From: Pseudomonas sp. H9 | Lineage (GTDB): Bacteria > Pseudomonadota > Gammaproteobacteria > Pseudomonadales > Pseudomonadaceae | NCBI RefSeq assembly: GCF_004353925.1 | Contig: NZ_SMOK01000027.1 | Span: forward strand, 62,001-126,000 | Length of the DNA: 64,000 nucleotides | Reading direction: 5' to 3' | Shown here: positions 17,670 through 27,691 of the stretch, piece by piece | How the letters are laid out: the number at the start of each line of letters is the position of its first letter | How positions within the stretch are numbered: the stretch's first letter is position 1 | Made by a program: the position numbers and the translations under genes | Notes under the pieces: model-generated | Told to the model about the DNA's origin: nothing | Seen by the model: only the letters and a program-made list of their open reading frames with translations | Databases searched by the model: none

Positions 17670-18326
17670 TCAGCCGCGCAGGCTGATGACTGGCCAGCCG
17701 CGCTTTTCAGCTTCGGCGCGCAGGTTCGGGTCCGGGTCTACCGCCACCGGGTTGACCACTTGCTCCAGCAGCGGCAGGTCATTCATCGAGTCGCTATAGA
17801 AATGGCTGCCTTCCAGGCTCAGGCCATTTTCTTCCAGCCAGCGCTTCAGGCGCGTCACCTTGCCTTCGCGGAAGCACGGTACATCGGTGCTGCGGCCGGT
17901 GTAGCGGCCGTCGGCCATTTCGCACTCAGTGGCCAGCAGGGTGTCCACGCCCAGGCGTTTGGCAATCGGCCCGGTAATGAAACGGTTGGTCGCGGTGATG
18001 ATCACCAGCTTGTCGCCAGCATCGCGGTGCTTTTGCAGCAGCGCCAGGGCCTTGGGCTGGATGATCGGTTCAACGCAGTCACGCATGAAGTCTTCGTGCC
18101 ATTCGTCGAGTTGGGCCATTTCGGTATTGGCCAGAATCTCCAGGGTGAATTCCAGGTAGGCGTTCAGGTCCAGCTTGCCGGCCAGGTAGTCCTGATAGAA
18201 CTCGTCGTTACGGTTCTTATAGGCCACTGGGTCAAGAATGCCGCGCTCACACAGGTAGTCGCCCCACGCGTGGTCGCTGTCGCCGCCGAGGAGGGTATTG
18301 TCCAGATCGAATAAAGCCAGGCGCAT
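17670..18326 (-). CDS. HAD-superfamily subclass IB phosphatase
   Basis: A 218-residue HAD phosphatase. The nucleophile motif [10 protein letters not shown] gives Asp7 and Asp9. Motif II appears as VIITATNR, motif III lysine in REGKVTRL, and motif IV as [14 protein letters not shown]. The set is characteristic of the SerB/CicA-like subclass IB, which removes phosphate from small molecules such as phosphoserine or lysophosphatidate. Which substrate this one takes cannot be told. It diverges from rppH across 140 bases. Confidence 0.85.
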   Translation of the reverse strand: MRLALFDLDNTLLGGDSDHAWGDYLCERGILDPVAYKNRNDEFYQDYLAGKLDLNAYLEFTLEILANTEMAQLDEWHEDFMRDCVEPIIQPKALALLQKHRDAGDKLVIITATNRFITGPIAKRLGVDTLLATECEMADGRYTGRSTDVPCFREGKVTRLKRWLEENGLSLEGSHFYSDSMNDLPLLEQVVNPVAVDPDPNLRAEAEKRGWPVISLRG

Positions 18327-18466
18327 TTAAGTCACTCGCATAACATCTGAAAAGTCCCACAGAATACGGACTTTTCACATCGATGCACATAAGGTAAACA
18401 GGCGCGTTGCTGGTCTTGTGGCCTTTGTGGAACAATGCCGTGACATGCGTTTGCGAGGTTGCCGCC

Positions 18467-18946
18467 GTGATCGACCCCGATGGTTTTCGCCCCAATGTCG
18501 GGATCATTCTGACCAATGATCTTGGGCAGGTGCTATGGGCTCGCCGGATCAACCAGGATGCCTGGCAGTTTCCCCAGGGAGGCATCAACCCTGAAGAGAC
18601 CCCGGAAGATGCCCTGTACCGTGAGCTGAATGAAGAAGTAGGGCTGGAACGCGATGATGTTGAAATTCTTGCCTGCACTCGCGGCTGGTTGCGTTATCGT
18701 TTACCCCAACGTCTGGTTCGCACCCACAGCCAACCGCTGTGCATCGGCCAGAAGCAGAAGTGGTTTCTCCTGCGGCTGGTCTCCAACGAGCAGCGGGTGC
18801 GGATGGATTTGACCGGGAAACCGGAGTTCGATGGCTGGCGCTGGGTCAGCTATTGGTATCCGCTTGGCCAGGTGGTGACATTCAAGCGCGAGGTTTACCG
18901 CCGCGCTCTCAAAGAGCTTGCCCCGCGCCTGCTGGCGCGCGACTGA
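18467..18946 (+). CDS. rppH: RNA pyrophosphohydrolase
   Basis: A 159-residue Nudix hydrolase that removes pyrophosphate from the 5' end of primary transcripts and so triggers mRNA decay. The Nudix box is complete (GGINPEET, then RELNEEVGL). It starts with [12 protein letters not shown] read from a GTG at 18467, with GAGG a few bases upstream; RppH/NudH orthologues begin at this point. An open frame to 18407 exists but its extra residues are not RppH-like. ptsP follows after 22 bases, the arrangement seen in gammaproteobacteria generally. Confidence 0.95.
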   Translation: MIDPDGFRPNVGIILTNDLGQVLWARRINQDAWQFPQGGINPEETPEDALYRELNEEVGLERDDVEILACTRGWLRYRLPQRLVRTHSQPLCIGQKQKWFLLRLVSNEQRVRMDLTGKPEFDGWRWVSYWYPLGQVVTFKREVYRRALKELAPRLLARD

Positions 18947-18968
18947 CGACGGAGTTCGACCCCGAGCC

Positions 18969-21248
18969 ATGCTCAATACGCTGCGCAAGATCGTCCAGGA
19001 AGTTAACTCCGCCAAGGATCTCAAGACGGCGTTGGGGATCATTGTGTTGCGCGTCAAAGAGGCCATGGGCAGTCAGGTCTGCTCGGTCTACCTGCTTGAC
19101 CCGGAAACCAACCGCTTCGTATTGATGGCCACCGAAGGCCTGAACAAACGCTCGATCGGCAAGGTCAGCATGGCGCCGAACGAAGGTCTGGTCGGCCTGG
19201 TCGGTACCCGTGAAGAGCCGCTCAACCTGGAAAACGCCGCCGACCACCCGCGCTACCGTTACTTTGCCGAAACCGGTGAAGAGCGCTTTGCCTCATTCTT
19301 GGGTGCGCCGATCATTCACCACCGGCGCGTGGTGGGGGTTCTGGTTATTCAGCAGAAAGAACGGCGCCAGTTCGATGAGGGCGAAGAAGCCTTCCTGGTG
19401 ACCATGAGTGCCCAGCTCGCCGGTGTAATCGCCCATGCCGAAGCCACCGGCTCGATTCGCGGTCTGGGCCGTCAGGGCAAGGGTATCCAGGAGGCCAAGT
19501 TCGTCGGCGTACCCGGCTCACCCGGCGCTGCGGTGGGCAAGGCGGTGGTCATGCTGCCTCCGGCCGACCTCGATGTGGTGCCGGACAAGAGCGTCGATGA
19601 CATCGACGCCGAGCTGAAACTGTTCAATAACGCTCTGGAAGGTGTGCGCGCCGACATGCGCACCCTGTCCGCCAAACTGGCCACGCAACTGCGCCCGGAA
19701 GAGCGCGCGTTGTTCGACGTCTACCTGATGATGCTCGAAGACGCAGCCCTGGGCGGCGAAGTGGTGCAGGTGATCAAGACCGGGCAGTGGGCCCAGGGCG
19801 CCTTGCGCCAAGTGGTGGGTGAGCACGTCAATCGCTTCGAGCTGATGGACGACGCCTACCTGCGGGAGAGGGCTTCAGACGTGAAGGATTTGGGCCGGCG
19901 TCTGCTGGCCTACCTGCAAGAAGCCAGGCAGCAGACGCTGGTCTATCCCGATAACACCATTCTGGTCAGTGAAGAGCTGACCCCCGCCATGCTCGGCGAA
20001 GTACCTGAAGGCAAACTGGTTGGCCTGGTATCGGTACTGGGCTCGGGCAACTCCCACGTAGCGATTCTGGCCCGGGCCATGGGCATTCCGACGGTCATGG
20101 GCCTGGTTGACCTGCCGTACTCGAAAGTCGACGGCATCGACATGATCGTCGATGGCTACAAGGGCGACGTCTACACCAACCCCAGCGATGTGCTGCGCAA
20201 GCAGTACGCCGATGTCGTTGAAGAAGAACGCCAACTGGCCCAGGGTCTCGATGCCCTGCGCGAACTGCCGTGTATCACCCTCGATGGTCACCGCATGCCG
20301 CTGTGGGTCAATACCGGCTTGCTTGCCGATGTTGCCCGCGCCCAGCAACGTGGCGCCGAAGGGGTCGGCCTGTACCGCACCGAAGTACCGTTCATGATCA
20401 ACCAGCGCTTCCCGAGCGAGAAGGAGCAGCTGGCGATTTACCGCGAGCAACTGGCTGCCTTCCACCCGCTGCCGGTGACCATGCGCAGCCTCGACATTGG
20501 TGGCGACAAGGCGTTGTCGTACTTCCCGATCAAGGAAGACAACCCCTTCCTTGGCTGGCGGGGGATCCGCGTAACTCTCGACCACCCGGAAATCTTCCTG
20601 GTGCAGACCCGCGCCATGCTCAAGGCCAGTGAAGGCCTGAACAACCTGCGCATTCTGCTGCCGATGATTTCCGGCATTCATGAACTGGAAGAAGCCCTGC
20701 ACCTGATCCACCGTGCCTGGGGCGAAGTGCGTGATGAAGGCACGGACGTGCCGATGCCGCCAGTGGGGGTGATGATCGAGATCCCGGCTGCGGTGTACCA
20801 GACCCGTGAGCTGGCCCGTCAGGTGGACTTCCTCTCGGTCGGTTCCAACGACCTCACCCAATACCTGCTGGCGGTAGACCGCAACAACCCGCGTGTTGCC
20901 GACTTGTACGACTACTTGCACCCGGCAGTGCTGCAAGCTTTGCAAACGGTGGTGCGCGATGCCCACGCCGAAGGCAAGCCGGTGAGTATCTGCGGCGAAA
21001 TGGCCGGCGACCCGGCAGCGGCTGTGCTGTTGATGGCCATGGGCTTTGACAGCTTGTCGATGAACGCCACCAACTTGCCGAAAGTGAAATGGATGCTGCG
21101 CCAGGTCAGCCTGGGTAAGTCCAAGGAACTGTTGGCTCAGGCCATGGGTATCGACAACCCGCAAGTTATCCACAGCTCGCTGCAGTTGGCCCTGAAGAAC
21201 TTGGGCTTGGCGCGGATGATCAATCCGGGGTCGTCGAAGACGCTGTAA
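18969..21248 (+). CDS. ptsP: Phosphoenolpyruvate-protein phosphotransferase of the nitrogen PTS (EI-Ntr)
   Basis: A 759-residue EI-Ntr enzyme that phosphorylates NPr with PEP and feeds the regulatory PTS, which touches nitrogen, potassium and polymer metabolism. The N-terminal GAF domain (about 1-160) is followed by the PTS EI region: an HPr-binding helical part, the phospho-histidine domain with His363 in GSGNSHVAILARAMG, and the PEP-binding barrel with LYRTEVPFM, MRSLDIGGDK and SICGEMAGD. The start MLNTLRKIVQEVN is the usual one. It is co-directional with rppH and likely in the same transcript. Confidence 0.97.
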   Translation: MLNTLRKIVQEVNSAKDLKTALGIIVLRVKEAMGSQVCSVYLLDPETNRFVLMATEGLNKRSIGKVSMAPNEGLVGLVGTREEPLNLENAADHPRYRYFAETGEERFASFLGAPIIHHRRVVGVLVIQQKERRQFDEGEEAFLVTMSAQLAGVIAHAEATGSIRGLGRQGKGIQEAKFVGVPGSPGAAVGKAVVMLPPADLDVVPDKSVDDIDAELKLFNNALEGVRADMRTLSAKLATQLRPEERALFDVYLMMLEDAALGGEVVQVIKTGQWAQGALRQVVGEHVNRFELMDDAYLRERASDVKDLGRRLLAYLQEARQQTLVYPDNTILVSEELTPAMLGEVPEGKLVGLVSVLGSGNSHVAILARAMGIPTVMGLVDLPYSKVDGIDMIVDGYKGDVYTNPSDVLRKQYADVVEEERQLAQGLDALRELPCITLDGHRMPLWVNTGLLADVARAQQRGAEGVGLYRTEVPFMINQRFPSEKEQLAIYREQLAAFHPLPVTMRSLDIGGDKALSYFPIKEDNPFLGWRGIRVTLDHPEIFLVQTRAMLKASEGLNNLRILLPMISGIHELEEALHLIHRAWGEVRDEGTDVPMPPVGVMIEIPAAVYQTRELARQVDFLSVGSNDLTQYLLAVDRNNPRVADLYDYLHPAVLQALQTVVRDAHAEGKPVSICGEMAGDPAAAVLLMAMGFDSLSMNATNLPKVKWMLRQVSLGKSKELLAQAMGIDNPQVIHSSLQLALKNLGLARMINPGSSKTL

Positions 21249-21254
21249 ATAGCT

Positions 21255-21319
21255 ATCGCGGGGCAAGCCCGCTCCCACAGGAGATCACTAAACCTGTGGG
21301 AGCGGCCTTGCCCCGCGAT
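21255..21319. repeat. REP pair, 65-bp span
   Basis: Inverted REP copies between convergent ptsP and the NRDE gene. The right-hand copy has a base change (GAGCGGCCTTGCC instead of GAGCGGGCTTGCC). Confidence 0.88.
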
Positions 21320-21323
21320 CAAT

Positions 21324-22070
21324 TCAAACCTGCAAATCCACTTCCCCCAGGTGCCCGCCAAACGGCCCAAAGCTCCGCTCTACCAGGCGGCGCTGCCCAT
21401 CAGCCTGGACAATCAGCACTGTACTGGCCCGCGTTCCGTAGTTCTGGCTGGCGATAAACACACTCGATAGCAAGCGCTCGGTACCCATGCCGACGCCGGT
21501 TTCCGGCAACTCGCTGTCGGCTGCCTGCTGGTTATCTCCCAGCAAGGCCAGCAGGCGCTCAGGTTGTGGATCGTGCAGGTGCTGGTGCAAGCCGTTACGC
21601 GCCTTGACCAGTTTGGGCCAGGGCGTGTTCAGCCCGGCATTGGACAACCCGTAAACCCCTTCGCCCAACAGTTGTACCTGAGCGTCACGGGCATTCAGGT
21701 AACCCAAGGTACCGCTGTCAGCCACCAACAGGTTGAAGCCTGAATACTGCTGGCTACGCTCGGCGACCTCACTCAGGTAAGCCTCAACGCCCAATTCGCC
21801 GCGCAGGAAGGCCGCCACCAGCTCGCCCCGTGAGTGCGCGCCCAAAGGCTGTTTGGGGTCGCGGATGTTGGTCAGCGCGGCAAAGCGCCCGGCCGGGCCG
21901 ACACCCAGCCAGGTGCCGCCGGCCTCCAGATCACGCCCGGCATACACCCCTGGCGCATCGTCCCAGGCGCCTAGCATGCGGCTGGGGCGGGCATAGAACT
22001 CATCACGGTTGGCCGCGACGATCAACGGCTGGGCATGCCCGGGCCGCCAGGCGAAGACGATCAGACACAT
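21324..22070 (-). CDS. NRDE-family (TANGO2-like) protein
   Basis: A 248-residue protein opening with MCLIVFAWRPGHAQPLIVAANRDE. The Cys2 start and the NRDE motif at residues 21-24 define the family, which has an Ntn-hydrolase-like fold and relates to eukaryotic TANGO2. GTWLGVG and FAALTNIRDP follow in the conserved order. Bacterial function is not established; links to haem or acyl-CoA handling have been proposed for TANGO2. It converges with ptsP. Confidence 0.85.
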   Translation of the reverse strand: MCLIVFAWRPGHAQPLIVAANRDEFYARPSRMLGAWDDAPGVYAGRDLEAGGTWLGVGPAGRFAALTNIRDPKQPLGAHSRGELVAAFLRGELGVEAYLSEVAERSQQYSGFNLLVADSGTLGYLNARDAQVQLLGEGVYGLSNAGLNTPWPKLVKARNGLHQHLHDPQPERLLALLGDNQQAADSELPETGVGMGTERLLSSVFIASQNYGTRASTVLIVQADGQRRLVERSFGPFGGHLGEVDLQV

Positions 22071-22199
22071 ACGGGATTCTCAGTAATTTTGCTCACTCTA
22101 CCCACAGCGCTCAGTCTGATCCATCGACTTAATGTGTCTTCACTAGAGCCACAGGCCTCCCTTCCGTTACCATGCCGGACTGAATTTAAGGGGGCGACA

Positions 22200-22982
22200 A
22201 TGGAATTCGTGCTCTATCTGCTGTTGGGCGCCTGCGCAGGCGTGCTGGCCGGGCTGTTTGGCGTTGGTGGTGGGATCATCATCGTGCCGGTGCTGGTGTT
22301 CAGTTTCACCTTGCAAGGCTTCGATGCCTCGGTGCTCACCCACCTGGCGGTGGGTACGTCGTTGGCGACCATTGTTTTCACCTCGATCAATGCCATTCGC
22401 GAGCACCATCGCAAAGGCGCGGTGCAGTGGCCGATTTTCGTCTGGATGACCCTGGGTATCCTGGTCGGCGCCGGTATCGGCGCCAAGACCGCCTCGGCCA
22501 TTCAAGGCCCCATGCTGCAAAAGATCATTGGCGTCTTTGCCCTGGTGATTGCCGCGCAGATGGCCCTGGACCTCAAGCCCAAGGCCAGCCGCAGCATTCC
22601 CGGCAAACCCGGGCTGACCTTGGCCGGTAGCGTGATCGGTTGGGCCTCGGCAATCTTCGGTATCGGCGGCGGTTCGTTGACCGTACCGTTCCTGACCTGG
22701 CGCAGCCTGCCCATGCAGCAGGCGGTGGCCACGTCCTCGGCCTGCGGCTTTCCAATTGCCGTGGCCAGCGCCCTGAGCTTCATCTGGCTGGGCTGGCACG
22801 ACCCGCACTTGCCGGCGCACAGCCTGGGTTTTGTCTACCTGCCGGCGCTGGTGGGGATTGCCCTGACCAGTATGTTTTTTGCTCGCTTTGGCGCGCGCCT
22901 AGCCCACAAGTTGTCGCCGCGCGTGCTCAAGCGGCTGTTCGCCGCGTTGTTGTTCTGCGTCGGCCTTAGCTTTTTGCTTTAA
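22200..22982 (+). CDS. TauE/SafE-family permease (sulfite exporter family)
   Basis: A 260-residue inner-membrane protein with about eight hydrophobic helices and the TauE/SafE repeats: [19 protein letters not shown] near residue 14 and its second-half counterpart [16 protein letters not shown] near 152. Family members move sulfite, sulfoacetate or related organic acids out of the cell. The start [10 protein letters not shown] has AAGGGGGCG upstream; the longer frame to 22035 overlaps the promoter of the divergent gene. lgt begins 15 bases after the stop, so the two are likely co-transcribed. Substrate unknown. Confidence 0.85.
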   Translation: MEFVLYLLLGACAGVLAGLFGVGGGIIIVPVLVFSFTLQGFDASVLTHLAVGTSLATIVFTSINAIREHHRKGAVQWPIFVWMTLGILVGAGIGAKTASAIQGPMLQKIIGVFALVIAAQMALDLKPKASRSIPGKPGLTLAGSVIGWASAIFGIGGGSLTVPFLTWRSLPMQQAVATSSACGFPIAVASALSFIWLGWHDPHLPAHSLGFVYLPALVGIALTSMFFARFGARLAHKLSPRVLKRLFAALLFCVGLSFLL

Positions 22983-22996
22983 CGAGAGGAGTCACC

Positions 22997-23806
22997 ATGC
23001 TGCCTTACCCGCAGATAGATCCCGTGGCCGTCGCCCTGGGTCCGCTGAAAATCCATTGGTACGGCCTGATGTACCTGGTCGGTATCGGCGGCGCCTGGCT
23101 GCTGGCCTCGCGTCGCTTGAACCGTTTCGACCCGACCTGGAGCCGGGAAAAACTCTCCGACCTGGTGTTCTGGCTGTCCATGGGCGTGATTGTCGGCGGA
23201 CGCCTGGGTTATGTGCTGTTCTATGACCTGCACGCATATCTGGCCAACCCGACACTGATTTTCGAAGTCTGGAAAGGCGGGATGTCGTTCCACGGCGGCT
23301 TTATTGGCGTGATGCTGGCTGCATTGTGGTTCGGCAAGCGCAACAACAAGTCGTTCTTTGAGCTGATGGACTTCGTTGCACCACTGGTACCGATCGGCCT
23401 GGGCGCCGGGCGTATCGGCAACTTCATCAACGCCGAATTGTGGGGCAAGGCGACCGATGTGCCGTGGGCTATGGTGTTCCCACCGTTCAGCGATCCGGCC
23501 CAGTTGCCACGTCACCCGTCGCAGCTGTACCAGTTCGCCCTGGAAGGTGTGGCATTATTCCTGATTCTTTGGCTGTACTCGCGAAAGCCACGCCCGACCA
23601 TGGCCGTTTCCGGCATGTTCGCGCTGTTCTACGGCATTTTCCGCTTTATCGTGGAATTCGTGCGGGTACCCGACGCCCAGCTTGGCTACATTGCTTTTGG
23701 CTGGTTGACCATGGGTCAGTTGCTTTGCGTGCCGATGATTGTCGGCGGCATCTTCCTGATCTGGTGGGCCTACAACCGTAAACCCACGGCCAAGGCCGCC
23801 GTTTGA
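22997..23806 (+). CDS. lgt: Prolipoprotein diacylglyceryl transferase
   Basis: This 269-residue inner-membrane enzyme transfers diacylglycerol from phosphatidylglycerol to the lipobox cysteine of prolipoproteins. The Lgt signature [15 protein letters not shown] (around residue 137), the conserved YGLMYLVG segment and the SFHGGFIG motif are present, as are seven hydrophobic helices. GAGGAG lies before the ATG. It sits upstream of thyA, the same order as in E. coli, with a hairpin between them. Confidence 0.96.
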   Translation: MLPYPQIDPVAVALGPLKIHWYGLMYLVGIGGAWLLASRRLNRFDPTWSREKLSDLVFWLSMGVIVGGRLGYVLFYDLHAYLANPTLIFEVWKGGMSFHGGFIGVMLAALWFGKRNNKSFFELMDFVAPLVPIGLGAGRIGNFINAELWGKATDVPWAMVFPPFSDPAQLPRHPSQLYQFALEGVALFLILWLYSRKPRPTMAVSGMFALFYGIFRFIVEFVRVPDAQLGYIAFGWLTMGQLLCVPMIVGGIFLIWWAYNRKPTAKAAV

Positions 23807-23812
23807 TTCTCC

Positions 23813-23840
23813 ACGGCAGGGGCGATCCCCCTGCCGTCTT
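23813..23840 (+). terminator. Hairpin between lgt and thyA
   Basis: ACGGCAGGGG (23813-23822) pairs with CCCCTGCCGT (23828-23837), and CTTTGTT follows. It resembles a weak intrinsic terminator and could dampen read-through into thyA. Confidence 0.5.
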
Positions 23841-23855
23841 TGTTACAGGTAAGCC

Positions 23856-24827
23856 ATGAAACAGTATCTAGATCTGGTCCGCGACGTCATCGAAAACGGC
23901 ACCCTGCAGGGTAACCGTACCGGTATCCGCACCATCAGCCTGCCTGGCGCCATGCTGCGCTTCGACCTGCAGAAAGGCTTCCCAGCTATCACCACGCGCA
24001 AGCTGGCGTTCAAGTCGGCAATTGGCGAGATGGTCGGTTTTCTGCGTGGCGTGAAGAACGCAGGCGAGTTCCGCGAGCTGGGTTGCAAGGTCTGGGACCA
24101 GAACGCCAACGAAAACGCCCAGTGGCTGGCCAACCCGTTCCGCCAGGGGCATGACGACCTCGGCGAAATCTATGGTGTGCAATGGCGCCAATGGCCGGCC
24201 TACAAACGCATCCCGCTGAGCAACCCGGCCGCGATCGAACTGGCGCAGAGCCAGGGCTTCCAGAAAATTGCCGAAGCTGAAGAAGACGGCGAAGCTTTTG
24301 TGGTGCTGTACAAGGCCATCGACCAGATCCGCCAGTGCATCGACACCATCCACAAAGACCCGGGCAGCCGCCGCATCCTGTTCCATGGCTGGAACTGTGC
24401 CCAGCTCGACGAAATGGCCTTGCCACCGTGCCACCTGCTGTACCAGTTCCACCCCAATGTCGAGACCAAGGAAATATCCCTGACCCTCTACATTCGCTCC
24501 AACGACCTGGGCCTGGGCACACCGTTCAACCTCACCGAAGGCGCCGCACTGCTGTCGCTGGTCGGCCGCCTGACCGGCTACACGCCGCGCTGGTTCACCT
24601 ATTTCATTGGTGATGCGCACGTATACGAGAACCACCTGGACATGCTCAACGAGCAGCTCAAGCGCGAGCCGCTGGCAGCGCCGAAGCTGGTGATCAATGA
24701 TCGTGTGCCGGAGTACGCCAAGACCGGTGTGTATGAGCCAGAGTGGCTGGAGAAGGTTGAGCCGAGCGACTTCAGCCTGGAAGGCTACGAGCACCACGCG
24801 CCGATGACCGCGCCAATGGCGGTCTAA
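23856..24827 (+). CDS. thyA: Thymidylate synthase
   Basis: The 323-residue enzyme methylates dUMP to dTMP with methylene-tetrahydrofolate. Catalytic Cys192 sits in [13 protein letters not shown]-terminal [11 protein letters not shown] and the dUMP-binding [18 protein letters not shown] are also present. Compared with the 264-residue E. coli protein it carries an insertion of roughly 40 residues ([12 protein letters not shown] to [12 protein letters not shown]) after YGVQWRQWP, in the small domain; this is the long form seen in some Pseudomonas. It lies 49 bases after lgt, separated by a hairpin. folA, its partner in the folate cycle, is about 12 kb away. Confidence 0.97.
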   Translation: MKQYLDLVRDVIENGTLQGNRTGIRTISLPGAMLRFDLQKGFPAITTRKLAFKSAIGEMVGFLRGVKNAGEFRELGCKVWDQNANENAQWLANPFRQGHDDLGEIYGVQWRQWPAYKRIPLSNPAAIELAQSQGFQKIAEAEEDGEAFVVLYKAIDQIRQCIDTIHKDPGSRRILFHGWNCAQLDEMALPPCHLLYQFHPNVETKEISLTLYIRSNDLGLGTPFNLTEGAALLSLVGRLTGYTPRWFTYFIGDAHVYENHLDMLNEQLKREPLAAPKLVINDRVPEYAKTGVYEPEWLEKVEPSDFSLEGYEHHAPMTAPMAV

Positions 24828-24831
24828 ACGC

Positions 24832-24902
24832 TGTAGGAGCGGGCTTGTCCCGCGATGCGGTGTGCCAGACGAACCGCAATCGCGGGGCAAGCCCGCTCCC
24901 AC
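24832..24902. repeat. REP pair, long (about 71 bp) form
   Basis: Located between convergent thyA and cadR. One arm has GGGCTTGTCCC in place of GGGCTTGCCCC. The spacer (GCGGTGTG ... ACCGCA) is nearly identical to that of the pair at 50293. Confidence 0.9.
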
Positions 24903-24914
24903 CAGATCAGTACG

Positions 24915-25358
24915 TCAATGGCCGTGGCTTCTGCCTACGTGTGAGTGCTCCGCCTCAGGAGCCGTCACCGCGCCATTGACCTCCAGGTGCTGCAGGATCG
25001 AGCACTGCACCTCCTTGGGATGGCAGTGCTGCCTCAACTCCAGCAACTGCGCCTGCAACGCCTGCAACCCATCGATACGTGCTTGTACATGCTCGATGTG
25101 CTCGTCGATCAGGGCGTTAACGCTTTCACACTGGTCATCCGGGCTGTCGCGCAGGCGCAACAGGCTCCGAATTTCTTCCAGGGTCATGTCCAGGGTACGG
25201 CAGTTGCGGATGAAGGTCAGGCGTTCGACGTGGGCCTGAGTGTACATCCGGTAGTTCCCCTCGCTGCGCGCAGGCTCAGGCAGCAGGTTTTCCCGCTCGT
25301 AGTAACGGATGGTTTCCACAGCGCAGTCGGTGGCTTTGGCCAGTTCTCCGATCTTCAT
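24915..25358 (-). CDS. cadR: Cadmium-responsive MerR-family regulator
   Basis: A 147-residue dimeric activator that twists the cadA promoter when Cd(II) binds. The winged-helix domain starts MKIGELAKATDCAVETIRYYE. The metal ligands known for Pseudomonas CadR are all present (Cys77, Cys112 and Cys119), and the tail is histidine-rich (HSHVGRSHGH), a second metal site. The start at 25358 follows from the MerR N-terminus; an in-frame extension to 25493 would run through the operator. It diverges from cadA and probably controls itself. Confidence 0.93.
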   Translation of the reverse strand: MKIGELAKATDCAVETIRYYERENLLPEPARSEGNYRMYTQAHVERLTFIRNCRTLDMTLEEIRSLLRLRDSPDDQCESVNALIDEHIEHVQARIDGLQALQAQLLELRQHCHPKEVQCSILQHLEVNGAVTAPEAEHSHVGRSHGH

Positions 25359-25381
25359 CTGAAAATACCTCGGCAGGTTGC

Positions 25382-25412
25382 TTGACCCTATAGTGGCTAC
25401 AGGGTGTTCACT
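25382..25412 (+). promoter_or_regulatory. CadR operator within the cadA promoter
   Basis: TTGACC (25382-25387) is the -35. An almost perfect dyad, ACCCTATAG-N3-CTACAGGGT (25385-25405... arms 9 bases with two mismatches), fills an overlong spacer of about 19 bases before a weak -10 (TTCACT, 25407-25412). Stretched spacers with an internal dyad are the hallmark of MerR-activated promoters. It lies between cadR and cadA. Confidence 0.8.
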
Positions 25413-25440
25413 TGGCAACAGGACATTTAAGGATGAGCCC

Positions 25441-27684
25441 ATGAACCAGCCTGTTAGCCATACGCCGGGTAAAGACACCCACGACCACGCCAATCATGAC
25501 CATGCCAAGCATGCGCACAGCTGCTGCTCTCACGAAGCTGCACCGGCCATGGTGCAACTGAGTGAGGCGGCCAGTAGTGACGCTCGCTTGAGCCGTTTTC
25601 GCATCGAGGCCATGGATTGCCCGACCGAACAGACGCTGATCCAGAACAAACTGGGCAAGTTGGCGGGCGTCGAGCAACTGGAATTCAACCTGATCAACCG
25701 CATCCTCGGGGTGCGGCATACGCATGCCGATACCCTGGCCATTGAGCAAGCCGTTGCCTCGTTGGGGATGCAGGCCGAGCCGCTGGCCGAGCACAGCGAA
25801 GAACCTGCTGCGCCGACGGCACCGACGAAAAAGCACTGGTGGCCGCTGGCGCTGTCCGGGGTTGCCGCGCTGGCTGCGGAGGGCATTCACTTCGCTGAGT
25901 TGGCGCCATCTTGGGTTGTGGCGCTGGTAGCGCTGGTGTCGATTCTCAGCTGTGGGCTGGGCACGTACAAAAAGGGCTGGATCGCCCTGAAGAACCGCAA
26001 CCTGAACATCAATGCGCTGATGAGCATCGCGGTGACCGGCGCGGTGCTGATTGGTCAATGGCCGGAAGCGGCCATGGTGATGTTCCTGTTCACCGTCGCC
26101 GAGTTGATCGAGGCGCGCTCGCTGGACCGCGCGCGCAACGCTATTGGCGGCCTGATGCAACTGAGCCCGGACATGGCCACGGTGCAACAGGCCGATGGTC
26201 AATGGCGTGATGTCGAGGTCAAAGACGTCGCACTCGGTGCGTTGGTGCGGGTGCGGCCCGGTGAGCGTATCGGCCTGGATGGCGAGGTGGTCAGCGGCCA
26301 GTCGAGTATCGACCAGGCGCCGATCACCGGTGAAAGCCTGCCAGTGGAAAAAGGCCCGGGCGATAAAGTGTTCGCCGGCACCATCAACCAGGCCGGGGCG
26401 CTGGAGTATCGGGTCACGGCGGCTGCCGGGCAGTCAACGCTGGCGCGCATCATCAAGGCAGTGGAGGAAGCGCAAGGCGCACGGGCCCCGACTCAACGTT
26501 TCGTTGATCAATTCTCGCGCATTTATACACCGGCAGTGTTTGCCTTTGCCCTGGCGGTTGCGGTGATTCCTCCACTGTTCATGGCCGGCGCTTGGTTCGA
26601 CTGGATCTACCGCGCTCTGGTGCTGCTGGTCGTTGCTTGTCCGTGTGCTTTGGTGATTTCTACTCCGGTGACAATCGTGAGTGGCCTGGCTGCTGCGGCG
26701 CGCAAAGGCATTCTGGTCAAGGGTGGCGTCTATCTGGAAGGCGGGCGCAAACTCGACTTCCTGGCCCTGGACAAGACCGGCACCATCACCCACGGCAAAC
26801 CGGTACAAACCGATTATGTGCTGCTTGAACCGTTGTTCGAAGGCCGTGCGCAGGCGCTGGCGGCCAGCCTCGCTGATCGATCTGACCACCCGGTGTCGCG
26901 TGCGATTGCAGTGTTGGCCAACGAGCAGCAGTTGCCCCTGAGCGAGGTCGCGGCTTTTGAAGCGCTGGGCGGTCGTGGTGTGCGCGGCGAAATCGATGGT
27001 GTGATGTATCACCTGGGTAATCATCGCCTGGTCGAAGAGCTGGGCCTGTGCTCCGCCCAGCTTGAAGCACAGCTTGATACGTTGGAGCGTCAGGGCAAGA
27101 CGGTGGTGTTGTTACTCGACCCATCCGGCCCGCTGGCGCTGTTTGCGGTAGCCGATACCGTTAAAGACAGTAGCCGTGAGGCTATCGCCGAGTTGCATGA
27201 GCTGGGTATCAAGACTGTCATGCTCACCGGCGACAATCCTCACACAGCTCAGGCCATCGCCGCTCAGGTGGGGATCGACCAGGCGCACGGCAACCTGTTG
27301 CCCGCCGACAAGCTCAAGACCATTGAAAGCCTGTACGCAGCCGGGCATCGGGTCGGCATGGTGGGTGACGGTATCAATGACGCGCCGGCATTGGCCCGCG
27401 CCGAAATTGGCTTTGCTATGGCCGCTGCCGGTACAGACACGGCCATCGAGACGGCCGATGTGGCCTTGATGGATGATGACTTGCGCAAAATCCCGGCCTT
27501 CGTCAGGCTTTCGCGCCAGACCGCGGCGATCCTTACCCAGAACATCGTGTTGGCACTGGGGATCAAAGCGATTTTTCTGGCGATCACCTTCGCCGGGATG
27601 GCCACCATGTGGATGGCGGTGTTTGCCGATATGGGCGTGAGCTTGTTGGTGGTCTTCAACGGCCTGCGCTTACTGCGAAAATAG
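25441..27684 (+). CDS. cadA: Cadmium/zinc/lead-exporting P1B-type ATPase
   Basis: The 747-residue pump exports Cd(II), Zn(II) or Pb(II) across the inner membrane using ATP. The N-terminus is histidine-rich (HDHANHDHAKHAHSCCSHE), followed by one heavy-metal-associated domain in which MDCPTE replaces the usual CXXC. Core motifs: CPC at residues 400-402 in the transmembrane metal site, the phosphorylated Asp444 in DKTGTITHG, an HP element (SDHPVSRAI), and GDGINDAPALA. About eight membrane helices are visible. The start MNQPVSHTPG has AAGGATG upstream. Regulated by CadR from the operator just upstream. Confidence 0.95.
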   Translation: MNQPVSHTPGKDTHDHANHDHAKHAHSCCSHEAAPAMVQLSEAASSDARLSRFRIEAMDCPTEQTLIQNKLGKLAGVEQLEFNLINRILGVRHTHADTLAIEQAVASLGMQAEPLAEHSEEPAAPTAPTKKHWWPLALSGVAALAAEGIHFAELAPSWVVALVALVSILSCGLGTYKKGWIALKNRNLNINALMSIAVTGAVLIGQWPEAAMVMFLFTVAELIEARSLDRARNAIGGLMQLSPDMATVQQADGQWRDVEVKDVALGALVRVRPGERIGLDGEVVSGQSSIDQAPITGESLPVEKGPGDKVFAGTINQAGALEYRVTAAAGQSTLARIIKAVEEAQGARAPTQRFVDQFSRIYTPAVFAFALAVAVIPPLFMAGAWFDWIYRALVLLVVACPCALVISTPVTIVSGLAAAARKGILVKGGVYLEGGRKLDFLALDKTGTITHGKPVQTDYVLLEPLFEGRAQALAASLADRSDHPVSRAIAVLANEQQLPLSEVAAFEALGGRGVRGEIDGVMYHLGNHRLVEELGLCSAQLEAQLDTLERQGKTVVLLLDPSGPLALFAVADTVKDSSREAIAELHELGIKTVMLTGDNPHTAQAIAAQVGIDQAHGNLLPADKLKTIESLYAAGHRVGMVGDGINDAPALARAEIGFAMAAAGTDTAIETADVALMDDDLRKIPAFVRLSRQTAAILTQNIVLALGIKAIFLAITFAGMATMWMAVFADMGVSLLVVFNGLRLLRK

Positions 27685-27691
27685 AGGATGT

